This document shows positions 31,471-42,670 of a stretch of 46,627 bases of DNA, in pieces. The notes under the pieces were generated by a model. It searched no databases and was not told the DNA's origin. It saw only the letters and a list, made by a program, of their open reading frames with translations. This DNA is from Dissophora ornata (taxonomy: Eukaryota; Mortierellomycota; Mortierellomycetes; Mortierellales; Mortierellaceae). The DNA is taken from positions 1 through 46,627 of the forward strand of contig MU616744.1 in assembly GCA_025201705.1 (NCBI GenBank), in the 5' to 3' direction. Each line of letters opens with the position of its first letter. The first letter of the stretch is position 1. The position numbers were made by a program, and so were the translations under genes.

Positions 31471-33001
31471 CCCTCATGTGCATAATCAAGATGCTGTTAT
31501 TGTGGATGGGCCCGTCAAACTATCTCAGCGATTAAAATTCGATGGTGGTGCAGGCTACACGAAACAAAGGGAAGGCATGATCATTTCGCATAGTCTTTGA
31601 CGCAAGTGCAGCACCGGGAACAAACACGCGTCTTGTGAGCTTGCGCTACTTACGGTAGAGATTCTTACTTCCTGATCTCTTCTACTCTTATATGGTGGGT
31701 ATTGTTAGTTGCTTGGAGAATTCTTTGTTGTGAGTAGTCAGCAGTCTGAGTTGTCTCCCACGTTATTTGGTTTGGTATGTAGCATCATAAAATTCGAATT
31801 TGAGGAGTATCTCTGACTGTATCTCTGGGCGGTACCACCACTGGCTTCACGACTTTGGGAACCAGTTACTGTAGTCTTCAATTGGACGGTATGCTGCACT
31901 CGACATGGCAAAGCCGATACCTTGCCACAGGTAGCAACGCGTGCCAAGATTTTCCGGAAAAAGTAAACAATTCACACACTGCCGGCCGGGGGTCTGGCCA
32001 AGCCCTTTAAAAAGCTCTCTAACTTAGTGATGTGGTTTTGCAGTGGCTATACGGAACTTGTTGAGGTGGAAGGACGTTATAGCATCGCCTCTTATATCAT
32101 GGAACATGACATTTTTTTCCCCTTGGAAAATGGTTCTTCAGGTTCCAACAAAATACGTTCAGTTTGAAACTCTCAAATTGTGAAATTTCAAAATTTCCTG
32201 TGGAAATAGACAGATTCTTGTGATTCTTGTATAAAAAAGAAGTGTGTAAGACTTGCGATGTTGAACGCGCTTTGTTTTATATCGTCCGCTTTAAAGGAAC
32301 TGCCCTTTCGTTCTCGACCAGAGCAAGCACTTATGTTCGTAAAAGTGACCAGGACTACGATACTTTTTCCATGGTGAAATAAACGTATAGGGGACTCGAA
32401 GGCTGAAAGCGTGTTGTTTTTGGCCCTTTGGGAAATTCGGAGTTGCAGGCCTAAACGCTGAAAGTCCCTGAGCATATTGCCTTAGCTGCGTCTTATGGGC
32501 AAGTGGTCATATCTGCATTTTTTTACTCCACATGCTGCGAGTGAGGAGGAGTATGGAGGTTTGTCAATGGGTAGTAAGGCGATCGCTTTGAAAGATTCGT
32601 TGGTTGGGCATATCCACGCAATGGATCTAAAATGTCGTCAGCTGCAAATGGACTTTCCTCTGAAAAGTGTGGCATCATTGAGTTGCATTGGTCTTCATAC
32701 ACACCGCCCGTCTAGAAGGCTATAGCAAGTCCACCATGGAGTTAATACTGCTATAGTGGATTGCACCAAAGTCAATCAGTGGCCTGTTCACTTGGATGAG
32801 GTGACCAGAAAACTCGTCGCAGCACGATACAGATATGCATCATCTCGGCCATCTTCGATATTTGTCCACTCCAAGACTAGTTCGTATGTACAAGTTAGAA
32901 TAAAATTGCAACGTTTCCTCTCCTTTTTTTTTTCTCTCCAAACACGCCATACACGTCCACATGCAACTTGTTATTCCTTGCTTCGCACAACCACGCCAAT
33001 A

Positions 33002-33020
33002 ACACACACACACACACACA
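33002..33020. repeat. (AC)n microsatellite before the SKP1 exons
   Basis: About nine perfect AC units lie 12 bases before the first recognisable SKP1 codon, exactly where a start codon or splice acceptor is expected. Confidence 0.95.
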
Positions 33021-33031
33021 TCTGTAAACGC

Positions 33032-33805
33032 AATATTCCTGTCACCCTAATATCTCTCGACAACAAGACCTTTACGGTCGACAAGGAGGTCGCCGAGCGC
33101 TCCATTCTTATCAAGAACATGATCGAAGGTATCTCGAGAGTCCAGTGCCTCTCTCTGGAACATGAGTTTGTACAACACACTGGTTGAATATGTCGGCCAA
33201 AACCCCATCTCCATGTTTTGGACCAAACACCGACTTATTCTTGCGTCCTCTTATGACAGACCGCGGCGAGCCCTATCCACCCATCCGTCTTGAAGAAGTG
33301 TCCAGCTCTGTCCTGTCAAAGGTACGCTCCTCGACCCCTTTGTTCACGATAATGAAGTTCTTCTATTTTGCTGCAAGACAAAAATATGACAAATTCTTGA
33401 CGGTCCTGAAGACAGTAACCGCCTTATAGACAGACACTAAACGTAGTGAGCTGACACCATATTCTTTCTGTTCTTTTACAGGTCATTGAGTACTGCGAGC
33501 ACCACCGCAACGACCCCGTCCATGTCCAGGACGAGACTGATGATCTCCAGAAGCATTCGAACGACATCGAGGAGTGGGACATGAAGTTCATGCAGGTGGA
33601 CCAAGAGATGCTTTTCGATGTCATCCTGGCTGCCAATTATCTTGATATCCAGCCTTTGGTTGATGTCGGATGTAAGACCGTTGGTGGCCTTATCAATGGC
33701 AAGACGCCCAACGATATACGCAGGCGTTTCAACATCGTAAACAACTTCACTCCAGAGGAGGAAGCGTGGATTAGGAGAGAGAACGAGTGGGCAGAGGATC
33801 GCTAA
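33032..33805 (+). CDS. SKP1: SKP1-like SCF ubiquitin ligase adaptor, start codon not found
   Basis: Skp1 links Cul1 to F-box proteins in SCF ubiquitin ligases. Exons are 33032-33128, 33260-33321 and 33482-33805; from the first homologous codon they encode about 160 residues, near full length. The BTB/POZ-like N-terminal fold reads [20 protein letters not shown] and ILIKNMIE, then [14 protein letters not shown], then [11 protein letters not shown]. The C-terminal Skp1 dimerisation and F-box-binding part has [29 protein letters not shown] and ENEWAEDR at the stop. Splice sites and phases are intact. No in-frame ATG precedes the domain until 32756, far upstream through UTR-like sequence, and no AG acceptor lies just before it. 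The next in-frame Met is residue 30 (33119). It could be a diverged paralogue with a non-AUG or unseen start, or a young pseudogene. I cannot tell whether it is the only SKP1 in the genome. Confidence 0.82.
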
Positions 33806-33854
33806 AACGACAGAGGATGACGTTGACCGATGACTGATTTTGCTTTGTGTATCC

Positions 33855-33860
33855 AATAAA
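33855..33860 (+). terminator. AATAAA after the SKP1 copy
   Basis: AATAAA lies 50 bases after the stop and is a likely polyadenylation signal. Confidence 0.5.
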
Positions 33861-34600
33861 TTTCACTTCGCCAGCTTTTACGAGGAAGGAGATTTAATAG
33901 TGGGCGATGCATGCATTTCTGGATGATGGAAAGAGCGTGCTTTGTCCTTCTGTGACAAAAATCGCCCCAGCTGGTTTTTCATGGAAAGCTCCACAGTGTC
34001 TGAATCGTGTAGTGCGAATAATGTTTAGAGTCGCCATCCTTTACTGGCACACTTCATTTTTTCCACTATACTTTACGACCTAGTTAGGTATGAGGCGTTG
34101 AACCTAATGTCAACTATGGCTTTAGGCAGATGCTGCTGTTACTGCTGTTGATGTTAATGATGACGCTGTTGCTGTGGCACGGAAGGTGTTGATGACGATA
34201 TAGATAGTAGATGGTACTTCAGATAGCGCCGGCGAGCAGATACAGTACCATTGTTCAAACGGTATAATTGTTGTTGTTACTTACCGCGGCGCTCATGCAG
34301 CCATACCGTTAGGTCGTGGTCGGCATCACCAAGCTACCATGCTAAGTACTGCAATGAGTTAGATCTGCTGCTCTCCGACTCAGATACAAGTCGTCTATAT
34401 GCTTGGTCGTCATTCGCGGTGCATTGACGGCAGCCTCTCTAATAAGAGCGGTGTGGCTCTTCTTGAGGTCACAGAGTCAGTGGTCCCACTTGTGCTGCAG
34501 CCGTAACGATCGTTGTTCTACACTACAATATTCTACGTAATCGCGCTAGTCGAATTGTAATCGCCCGGTTTGTAGGAGTTTTGGCCGACTAGAGGAAGGA
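33861..34600. other. Gene-poor stretch with CTG-rich patch
   Basis: No gene is recognised. A patch at about 34130-34190 is rich in CTG/TTG triplets (GCTGCTGTTACTGCTGTTGA), possibly a degraded Gln/Leu-coding or simple repeat. Confidence 0.4.
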
Positions 34601-35150
34601 GGGCTTTGCGGTCGGCTCCAAACCTTACCAAGTCGACCGTCAGTCAACTGGGCTAGATCATGGACTATGGAATGAAGATTCCAGAGATCCTGTTGTCACT
34701 TATTTGCAAGGGATTGTTTGTCCCCAGTACGTCTTTATCGAGTGTTAAAGTAGTTACTCTGTTGCATGTGGCCGAGTCTTTCATGTATTTGGTTCCCACT
34801 ATTCTGAGCTCCATGACTAGCTTCCTTAGGACCTGGGTGAGCGCGAGGAAGAGCTGAAAAGACATGCTGCGACATCTTCAAGCTCACGCATGACATGAAG
34901 GACTCTTGGGTAGCGCAACTGAAGTCCGTTTATTGAGATGCAATACCTCCTCGGGCTTCGCTATATTTGGCTCCACATCATTTGAAGACGAGGACAGGTT
35001 CTATGCTATGGATTTCTCAGGCACTTTTTTGATTGAATCAAGTTCGCTCCATAGTTATACCATTGCAGAAGGCTCAGTTTGTCAACAGAATGCAGGCATT
35101 TGTTAAAAAGCTGCTTGCAGTCTGTACTTCATTTATTGGGCGAGTTGGAG
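34600..35150 (+). pseudogene. Decayed coding relic, family not identified
   Basis: Adjacent plus-strand frames seem to be pieces of one former protein. One frame reads CDIFKLTHDMKDSWVAQLKS then an in-frame stop and DAIPPR (about 34866-34958). The next frame continues with FAIFGSTSFEDEDRFYAMDF (about 34960-35020). A third piece reads QFVNRMQAFVKKLLAVCTSF (about 35080-35135). The order and the change of frame at matching points suggest frameshift decay. An upstream 65-codon frame at 34660-34857 may belong to it. I do not recognise the family. Confidence 0.4.
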
Positions 35151-35805
35151 AGAAGAAATGAAGTTAGGGAAAGTGCTTCTTCATAGCGTGTAGATCTGTT
35201 TCTCGACTCTATTGAACCTACAAAGAGCACTCCCACAAAACAGACAAATAAAAGAAAAGAATCATAACCTGCAAGAGTAATATACAAATAGATAACCTTA
35301 ACAAGTAAACAGAACATCAACGACCAGTCCATCAAGACGTGTGTGTGTGTGTGAAGCCCGCGTCGCGTCCTACGAAAAAAAAAGCCCTGGAGAACCGTCA
35401 ATTCATCATGCTCGACATTTCCTCCGCCTTCGCCTTTTCTCCTGAGAATTTTTTTTCAGCGTGTTGGGTATTTCGTCCTTGGTTGTGCCAGTGGGAGTGA
35501 GCTAAGCTAATGATATCGACGCATTTATGTTCTTGAAAGCCGATTTTTCAGAATGAATAGCTTTCTTGAGGAGGAAGCCTGCGTAACGCGACGGAACTAC
35601 GACAACGAATGAAGTTTCTTAAAGATGCAGTTCAGAAGTCGAGACTGGGCCGTGGCGGTGAAATCAAATAGTTGGTTGAAAGATATATTGAACGATCGGT
35701 TGAATGATGTGTCTGGGAAGAGCGTGTGCTCGCAAGACCCTTCAGCATTACTATTATAATTATACGCTGCTAGACTTTACTGCCAAAGTGTCGTTATGAT
35801 GCTGC
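35151..35805. other. Intergenic stretch downstream of the AIG1-like gene
   Basis: A short GT run lies at 35340-35352. A 90-codon minus frame (35129-35401) is hydrophobic but has no supporting features. No gene is called. Confidence 0.4.
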
Positions 35806-37033
35806 TCATCCGGCTGCCGTGGCGTTTGTTCCATCAGCGTCATTCGTGACAGCGCGAGTCTTCTTGCGAAAGAGACTACTGAATCGATTTTCCTTCTTCT
35901 TGTTTTCGTTGTATTGGCCCTCGGCCTGGTCTTCAAAAAAGTTGGGCTCAAACAGGGCGAGATACCCCTTGATCCGCTGCACATACCCCTCGACAGCAAT
36001 GCCGTTACCAAAGCTCTCCAGGAACGGTTTGTGACAGTACGGGGTCGTGTTGGCATCCAGGGTCATGAGGGCCTCCCAGAACTCTTGAGCCCCACCTGCG
36101 GGGTAAGGGAACCGGGCATAATCCATGGCGAATATCACTAGGGGCGGCGCATCCAACTTGAAACTCTCCTGGATCTCTCGAGCCCATGCCATCAATGGGA
36201 GACGAGATTCTGCATTGGCGGGCAAAAGTTCTGGGGTGGCATGTGTAAAAACAAGGATGACCTTTGGCCAGAAGGCGGGCGTGAGAAGACTTTGGTATGT
36301 CTGTAGCGTTTGGCGAAAAGTATTGTCGTATCTAAAAAGAAAAAAGCGTTTAAAAAGATCGTTGTCAGGGCTGTACAGACTTTGTTCAGGACACAGGATG
36401 CGATGCGACATGATCTGTGTGTTCGTACCGATAGCGGGTGCACTTGACAACAAAAAGAAATGCATCGACACCGGCTGCGACTTTTGTCAGTAATGCGCCA
36501 ATCTCTTTGACCCGCTCGGGATTGTGTAGCTGCCCATTGAACGAAGGCGTGTCGATGCAGTGTATGACCGGATTAGAGGGGATGTTGAGAAAGTGGTTTG
36601 TGGCCTGGTCGACTTTCTGGGTCACTTCCTATTGACATGTATCCCTGGATAATGAGAATAGAGACGATGATACAAATAGACGTGCTGAGGGTGCATCTGC
36701 AATCAAGCGCCAGTCTTACGCTCACGGAGGCTTTCGCCAGGAACATTTCTTGGCCCAGGATGGCATTGAGGAGCGTGCTCTTCCCTACGCGAGGTGCAAT
36801 CATCGGTGTATGATATATCCAGAGTTAGCCACACCCGCCAATAGAGCTCAGTCAAGAAGGACAGCAGCTGGTATCAGTAGGAGCCAGGCAGTACCTTCGC
36901 CACTCTTTCCAAGGGCAACAATTGCGAACTCGCGCGTGGGGGAGCTGACCCCGGCCTGCTGCTGCTGCTGTTGGAGGCGTTGTTGCTGCAACTCTAGCAG
37001 ATACTGCTGTTGCTGTTCGTCGTTGCTGAACAT
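35806..37033 (-). CDS. AIG1/GIMAP-type G-domain protein
   Basis: Predicted minus-strand exons are 36895-37033, 36720-36784, 36429-36628 and 35806-36331, giving about 309 residues with introns of 91-110 nt. The N-terminus is Gln-rich (QQQQYLLELQQQRLQQQQQQ). The G domain has the P-loop GKSGEGKSTLLNAILG, formed exactly by joining exons 1 and 2, then a G2-region EVTQK after the exon 2/3 splice and G3 IHCIDTPSFNG. It continues FLFVVKCTRYR then YDNTFRQTLQTY across the last splice, and VILVFTHATPELLP as the G4 equivalent. This pattern is that of AIG1/GIMAP GTPases (septin- and Toc34-related, TRAFAC class). The tail is basic (FSSLFRKKTR). The HATPE sequence replaces a canonical NKxD. Cellular role in fungi is not known to me. 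Splice joins that recreate the P-loop and the DTP motif strongly support the model. Confidence 0.88.
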
Positions 37034-38576
37034 GGTGAAGCTGCTGATGCGCGGGAGTGCTAGGAGGGCGATTGTGTCTTTGTGGAATTATGCGAATGAA
37101 GGAATGGGGCGGAGGGGATGGAGTGCAAACATGAGGCATGGCGGAGCAGTTTATCACGGACAGGGTTTCCTGCAGCCATGGCCAAGCAGGAATGACGCAG
37201 TAGCTGGTCGCTCTCTTTCGTCCACATTGAATCGGGCGCCATGCGCCTTTCTCCCTTTCTCCCCTCGCGGCAACATCTCCCTTCGTCCATTGTTCTCGCC
37301 ATCGTTTTTTGCTCTGCACCACCACCTCCCCCGTCAAAGTCGACCCGCACAGCCTCCTTGTCCTCGACTCTCCTCTGACGAGACGCTGCCCGCCTACATC
37401 CCTGTCTTTGAGCAGCGATTGGGATCAAGGTCCACGATGACATGTATGTCCATGTCCGTCCAGCTTGTCCTCTGTCCCCTCGCCCCTTCTCCTTCTTACC
37501 CCTGTCTGCGCTTGCGCAAACCTTGCCATGCTCCTTTTGCCCTTCGCCAATAGGAGATTTGAAGACGGAACGACGCCCAGCAAGGAGATTGTGGCAAGAT
37601 GAATCGCCAACACCGGTTCGATGTGTAGCATAGGAAGAGTCCCGGTAAAGCAATGCTCTGCCATGGCCCAGTGTGACAACAGGGATATGCATGTGCACAT
37701 GCAAAGCAAGCACTGTTGTCCTCACACAGCCCCTCCCCACTCTCCTGTCTGCAGGTCCTCGTGGCCGTGTCACTTGTCAAAAATGACATGGACCCACTGG
37801 TTTGTGTTTTGCTGTGGCATGTTGCTGCATTGCGGAAACAAAAGGCAGGAGCCAATGGCTGCTGCACCAAGCAGCTCCACGAAACAAAATGTTCTGTCTA
37901 GGATGCCATTGCTTACATCCGTGGAAGGAGCGACACGGAGTGCTCAATAGTGTCCAGATTGCGTTCTTGGATGGGTAAGAAACGCGTGTCGTTTACCTTT
38001 TACGGAGCTTCGATCAGCTTTCCTTATCTGGCAAGAGGAGAAGAAAGGGCGTTTTAAACAAGAAGCTTCCCAAGCGCCAAAACGGCCATCATCAATCACC
38101 CGTTCCACAAGCAGGGAGTAGCAGAACGAGCGAATCGCCAGGTTTTTTGGGAAGCACTGACAGCCCGGAAGATAAATATGTAGACTATTTAGATAGTGGA
38201 TTGATAACATAGACTACAGTAGTAAAAGTGGAGAGTCATGGAATGACGCGAAATGCCCGAAGGTAGCACCGCACTTGTACGTGCATTATCAAATACGGCA
38301 TGGATGAATGTGTATGTACGAGATGGGCCAAACAAACATGCCTTATAAATAATAGTTCCGGGCATGGATCGACCCTGCAGAGCACTGGCGTTGCCGCGTT
38401 TGTGGTCATGCGGAAACCCAAAATGAAAACCCAAACCAGCGGTGGGACAACGGCTCTGGAGACGTGTCTTCGCGCCGTTGACGCCGGCTGGCGCGACCGT
38501 GTACATGAACATGGACTGCACCATTGCCAAGTTGCACGGCAAGGCGCTTTTTCAGCGACTCAGGGGCAGCACCGTC

Positions 38577-38580
<4 letters not shown>

Positions 38581-38623
<43 letters not shown>
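38581..38623. repeat. Compound (CT)n(GT)n microsatellite
   Basis: About 14 CT units run directly into about 8 GT units, in the intergenic region upstream of the SDR gene. Confidence 0.95.
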
Positions 38624-38759
38624 CGTACATGTGTCGCGTACATGTGTCTGCAAGACAAACAGGCATTTGTTAAAGCCTTGTGTGGTTGAGTTCATTGCGT
38701 CGAGTGCATTGGCAAGAGTCATGGCCGAGGCGGGAAGCGTGTGATCACTCATGCGCGCG

Positions 38760-38769
38760 ATATATAAAA
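38760..38769 (+). promoter_or_regulatory. Possible TATA element of the SDR gene
   Basis: The sequence TATATAAAAA lies about 128 bases before the SDR start codon, followed by a pyrimidine-rich tract as expected for a fungal core promoter. The assignment rests on sequence and position only. Confidence 0.4.
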
Positions 38770-38896
38770 AGTCCTCCCACGCCCTCTTCTTTTTTCCTTT
38801 TCCCCTCTCCTCATCTTCATTCCCACATCTTGTCCTCTCCCTCCTTTTACTCAGCAACCTTCAACCCAATCCAACCACTCCTCCTCTCACACCATC

Positions 38897-40133
38897 ATGT
38901 CTCCTCCATATGGATCCCGTCTCGCTGGCAAGGTCGCCGTCATCACCGGCGCTGGCAGGCAAGTTCCTCTTTCTCTGCCTTGCCCGTACCTGACCCATTG
39001 GCAGATTGCTACTCCTGTTGTCCTTAGTTGATCACTAACGCGCACATTGCCCTCTCTGTCTACACAGTGGAATCGGTCTGGAATCTTCGGTCCTATTTGC
39101 CTCCGAGGGAGCCCAGGTTGTGTGTGCTGACATCAACGAGAAGGGTGCTGCAGCCACCGCCGAGAAGATCGCATCCCTCTTTGGTGAGGGCCGCGCCGTG
39201 TCTATCCACGCCGACGTGAGCAAGGAAGAGGATGTCAAGAAGATGATCCAGCTTGCCGTCTCCAAGTTCGGTAAGCATCCTTTCGCGGATGACTTGTAGT
39301 CGTCTGGGAAAACGAGTCCAATGAATCATGCGATGGGAAACTGTACCTTCGTGTTTGTAGTCAAATGACAGTTAACCTTTCATTACGCTCCCACGCGTTA
39401 CTTTTTTCATTTTTTAATTTTTTTTTCCCTCTTTCTTTTTTCTTTTGTGGTCCTTCAGGCAAGATCAATGTCCTCTTCAACAATGCCGGAATCATGCACC
39501 CTGCCGACGACAATGCTCTCACCACCTCTGAGGACATCTGGTACACACACACACAAGCCGCCACAACCTTACACTCAATCTGATCCTCCCAAGGCCCAGT
39601 TTCTAACCATGTCATCTCCTAATTTTGAATCGCACCTCTCTAGGGACCTGACCATGAAGATCAACGTCAAGGGTGTCTGGTGGGGCTGCAAATATGCCAT
39701 CGAGGAGATGCGCAAGACTGGCGGTGGCTCTATTATCAACACGGCCTCGTTTGTGGCCCTCCGCGGCGCTGCCACACCCCAGTTGGCCTACACTGCCTCC
39801 AAGGGTGCCGTCCTGGCCATGACCCGCGAGCTGGCTGTTGTTCATGCCAAGGAAAACATTCGCTTCAACTCGCTCTGCCCCGGCCCACTGCGCACACCTC
39901 TTCTCATGGAGTTTTTGAACACGGAGGAAAAGAAGAACAGGCGGTTGGTCCATGTCCCCATGGGTCGTTTCGGAGAGGCCATCGAGCAGGCCAAGGCAGC
40001 TTTGTTCCTGGCTTCGGATGACTCGTCGTACATGACAGGAACGGACTTTACGGTGGATGGCGGTCTCTGTGCTGCCTATGTGACACCCGAGGGCGAGACC
40101 ATCTCCAACTCTCCTCACGCATCTTTCCAGTAG
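38897..40133 (+). CDS. Short-chain dehydrogenase/reductase
   Basis: A classical NAD(P)-dependent SDR of about 278 residues; exons are 38897-38958, 39068-39270, 39459-39540 and 39644-40133. The cofactor motif TGAGSGIG is split by intron 1, whose donor is GC (GCAAGT) rather than GT; only this junction restores both the frame and the motif. Other hallmarks are CADINEK after the second strand (Asp suggests NAD(H) preference), FNNAGIM, the catalytic Ser region INTASFVA, the YTASK active-site Tyr and Lys, and CPGPLRTPL. The C-terminus has YMTGTDFTVDGG. The family includes sugar-alcohol, levodione and 3-oxoacyl reductases; the substrate cannot be read from sequence. No membrane segment or targeting signal is seen, so the cytosol is likely. 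It is convergent with the penta-EF-hand gene (328 bp apart). Confidence 0.94.
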
Positions 40134-40238
40134 ACACCTAAAAAAGAAGAACGGATATCAGCGCAGGACGCGATTCACTGCAAGCTTGGGAGACGCCAGG
40201 AGAGAGAGAGAGGGAGAAGCAGACTGAATAGTACACCC

Positions 40239-40244
40239 AATAAA
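40239..40244 (+). terminator. AATAAA after the SDR gene
   Basis: AATAAA lies about 105 bases after the stop, within the short convergent gap, and is a likely polyadenylation signal. Confidence 0.5.
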
Positions 40245-40460
40245 CACATGAATACAAACAATACGGGACATATTCGCAATTGCTAAACGGCGTGGATGTT
40301 GTCTATTCAAGTTCACTTTTTCTATGCATATGTACAATATTTTACAAATGGAGCTGCTATTGTTGTTGCTGTTGTTGTTACTGTTGTTATCGTCGATGTT
40401 GCTGCTGTCGGATTGGCTTGAGAGGCCCGCTAAGCCCTGGCCCTATGCAGATCCTACGAT

Positions 40461-41611
40461 CTAACGGTTGTTGATGACCAGCCCAAGAAACTTTGCCACC
40501 AGGGTATGTTAGTATTGTTGATGCATGGTGTGCACAGGCATAAGCTGTGCTGTAGGAGGCTAGTGTTCAAGCGGAAGACACTATTCAATTTTACCTGTTC
40601 ATAGGTCATGGTGACCACGCCTGTCCCAGCAACGTCGATTCGCCTGAATGCATCTGTGAGGGTCTGGACAGTGACGCAGGACTGAACAAAGTTGTCGAAG
40701 CTGATATCGCCCCGGCCACGTACATCATACTTTGTCATGATCAGCGACACGGTTGGTTCGCTCAAGTTGTAGCCAAAGCCCCGCAAGGCCCGATGCAGCT
40801 CATTTGCATCAATTGTGCCAGAACCATCGAGGTCGTATGCCTGGAAACAGGCCTTCCACTTTTCGATGTAGTTCCACAGTCCTATGAACTCGTTGAAGGA
40901 GATGGAGCCATTGCCGTCGCGGTCAAACATGTTCATCATCATCCGGACTGTTTCAACTATAGGGTACGCGCAATTCATATGTTTGGAATAGATCGATAAG
41001 TCGCTGGTCTGCCAATTTGTCGGCTTTTGTTGCGACAGCCCAAAGCCAAGAAAAGAACCCAACAGGGCTTGTCGCTTCACAAGTGTTGAAGTGTTATTTT
41101 CCCCACCGCTTCTATCTGTATCAAAAGCGCACGACCTACCGTTAAATGGGGTCCATCCGTCGCCGTTCATTAGGGCGCGCTGTAGCTCTTCGCATGAGAG
41201 GCCGCCCGAGTGATCGGTATCGACGGCATCGAACCAGTCCCTGAGCGAGTTTAGGGCAGGTAGGTTGCTAGGGGGCCGAGTGAGGCTCGTGCGCTGGTTC
41301 TGGTTCTGATTCTGGTGCTGGAGCGTGTGTTGGTAGTGCTGGTATTGCTGACGCTGGAATTGGATCTCATTGGAGGATCCTGGTTGATAGATACTGTAAT
41401 GGTTGTATTGCTGGTTAGGGGGATGGGGGTGTTGCTGAAGTGACTGGTGGCCAGGCTGGAAGAGTGAAGAGGAGGAGGATTGGGAGATGAGAGGAGCTGG
41501 GTGAGCAGGCTGGGTGGCATAAGGATGGAAGGACGGGTGCTGATGGATGTAGGAGGGGTTTTGGGCGGGGGAGAAGGGTTGGTGAAAAGACTGTTGCTGG
41601 TGGGTGGCCAT
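40461..41611 (-). CDS. Penta-EF-hand calcium-binding protein (ALG-2/peflin/Pef1-like)
   Basis: Predicted minus-strand exons are 41140-41611, 40595-40956 and 40461-40490 (30 nt), giving about 287 residues. The N-terminal 120 residues are Gln/Pro/His-rich, as in peflin and yeast Pef1. Five EF-hands follow: DTDHSGGLSCEE, DRDGNGSISFNE, DLDGSGTIDANE, a degenerate DVRGRGDISFDN, and the dimerising fifth hand DVAGTGVVTMTYEQ completed by the last exon (FLGLVINNR). The first three loops have full calcium-ligand patterns; the fourth and fifth look poor. Penta-EF-hand proteins dimerise and act as calcium-dependent adaptors in ER-to-Golgi transport, ESCRT function and polarised growth. Unspliced, the frame runs on upstream through the promoter; ATG 41611 is chosen because MATHQQQ begins the Gln-rich region. 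Confidence 0.93.
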
Positions 41612-41962
41612 GGATGAAGGACAGACGGGAGGGGAATGGGGATGCGGGAAGGGAAGGGAAGGGAAGAAGGGAGTTGGATGGGCAGGAGAATAAATACAAG
41701 ATTTCGCTGCGCCAAGAAGAATGTAATCTCCGTCGGGGAGGGGTACAAGGGGTGGGGATACACGCGCGCAGGATGGGTGGTGGCTGTGCATGGTGATGAT
41801 GCTGGGACAGACACGGCACCCAGCGGGGTGCACGTGTGGCCGCGCGTCGGTCTTTGCTGAGCGAGAAGAGCGAGAGAGCGGTGGAGAGCGATGGGAGGTA
41901 GCGGCGAGAAGAGCCCGGCGGTTGCAGCACTGCACACGGCTCTCGTCTTTCTATCTCTCTTT

Positions 41963-41986
41963 TCTCTCTCTCTCTCTCTCTCTCTT
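41963..41986. repeat. (CT)12 microsatellite
   Basis: A perfect CT dinucleotide run in the divergent promoter region. Confidence 0.95.
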
Positions 41987-42606
41987 TTTTCTCCATCCTC
42001 TTCCCTCTCTCCATCCCCCTCCCTTTGCCCCTCTGCTCCACTGGTGACTTTGTAGACGTTTGTCTTTGCAACGACCCGCACTCTCTCCTGACGACCCCTC
42101 CCTCGCAGCATCCCTGCATTTCTGTACCACGCCGCCGGTGTTTCTCGCGCAGTGTTCCGAACTGTGCTTTTGTACTCCCTCCCTCCATTGTTGTTGATTC
42201 GTTGATTCACATTCATCCATCCATCCCCTCCCCTCCCCTCCCCATCCAGTCAAAGGTAGGATGCAACAAGACTCGATTAGCTAATTCATTGTATTCCAAT
42301 GTCGCAGCCCGCCTCCCATGCGTCTCCCCTTCGTCATGGCACACGGTTAGCACGGCCGGTGCTCCCATGGACGCGTTCTTTCCCTTTTTCCTCTCCCCCT
42401 CTTCTCCCTAGTCTCCTCTCCGCTCTCCCCCTGCCCACACCACGTCTGTCACGCTCGACATCTTAGACAGACGGTCGTTTGCTTTGCGCTGTTGTTTTGC
42501 TGTTGTGTGTCCATGCACCCGTATTCCGCGCCTTTACCGGGTCATCTGTATTTTTTTGCCTTTTTTCTCCTCCAAGAAGATGGACCCTTCTGCTTCTGCT
42601 TCTGCT

Positions 42607-42607
42607 T

Positions 42608-42649
<42 letters not shown>

Positions 42650-42670
42650 ATGTGTCTGTGCCTGTGCCTG
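42607..42670. repeat. TGCCTG hexanucleotide tandem array
   Basis: About ten units of TGCCTG with two variant units (TGCATG, TGTCTG), preceded by a short CTTCTG run (about 42588-42610). Confidence 0.95.

Larger units (their letters stand above)
31398..33031. other. Gene-poor stretch upstream of the SKP1 copy
   Basis: An AATAAA at 31465-31470 probably ends the preceding gene. The remaining 1.5 kb contains short frames on both strands (for example 32188-32475 minus and 32495-32725 plus) with no motifs. 32925-33020 has a pyrimidine tract followed by an AC microsatellite, resembling a 5' UTR or intron end in front of the SKP1 exons. Confidence 0.4.
37034..38896. other. Intergenic region between the AIG1-like and SDR genes
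   Basis: A divergent intergenic region of 1.9 kb. Long overlapping frames (36750-37553 plus, 37060-37773 minus) come from CT/GA-skewed sequence and lack domains. 38780-38890 is pyrimidine-rich directly upstream of the SDR start; TATATAAAAA at 38760-38769 is a plausible TATA element about 130 bp before the ATG. Confidence 0.45.

Noticed and set aside
32495..33187. Plus-strand frames upstream of SKP1, including one reading into the SKP1 exon from an ATG at 32756
   Set aside because: The 90 codons before the Skp1 domain look like UTR sequence (pyrimidine tract, AC repeat) and have no homology, so I did not extend the SKP1 gene to 32756.
36750..37773. Long overlapping frames (267 codons plus, 237 codons minus) beside the AIG1-like gene
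   Set aside because: They are antisense to the AIG1-like exons and to each other, and arise from GC-rich skewed sequence without domains.
41251..42216. 321- and 257-codon minus frames upstream of the penta-EF-hand start
   Set aside because: They are shadows of the real penta-EF-hand frame and of CT repeats, with Arg-Glu and Ser-Pro runs only.
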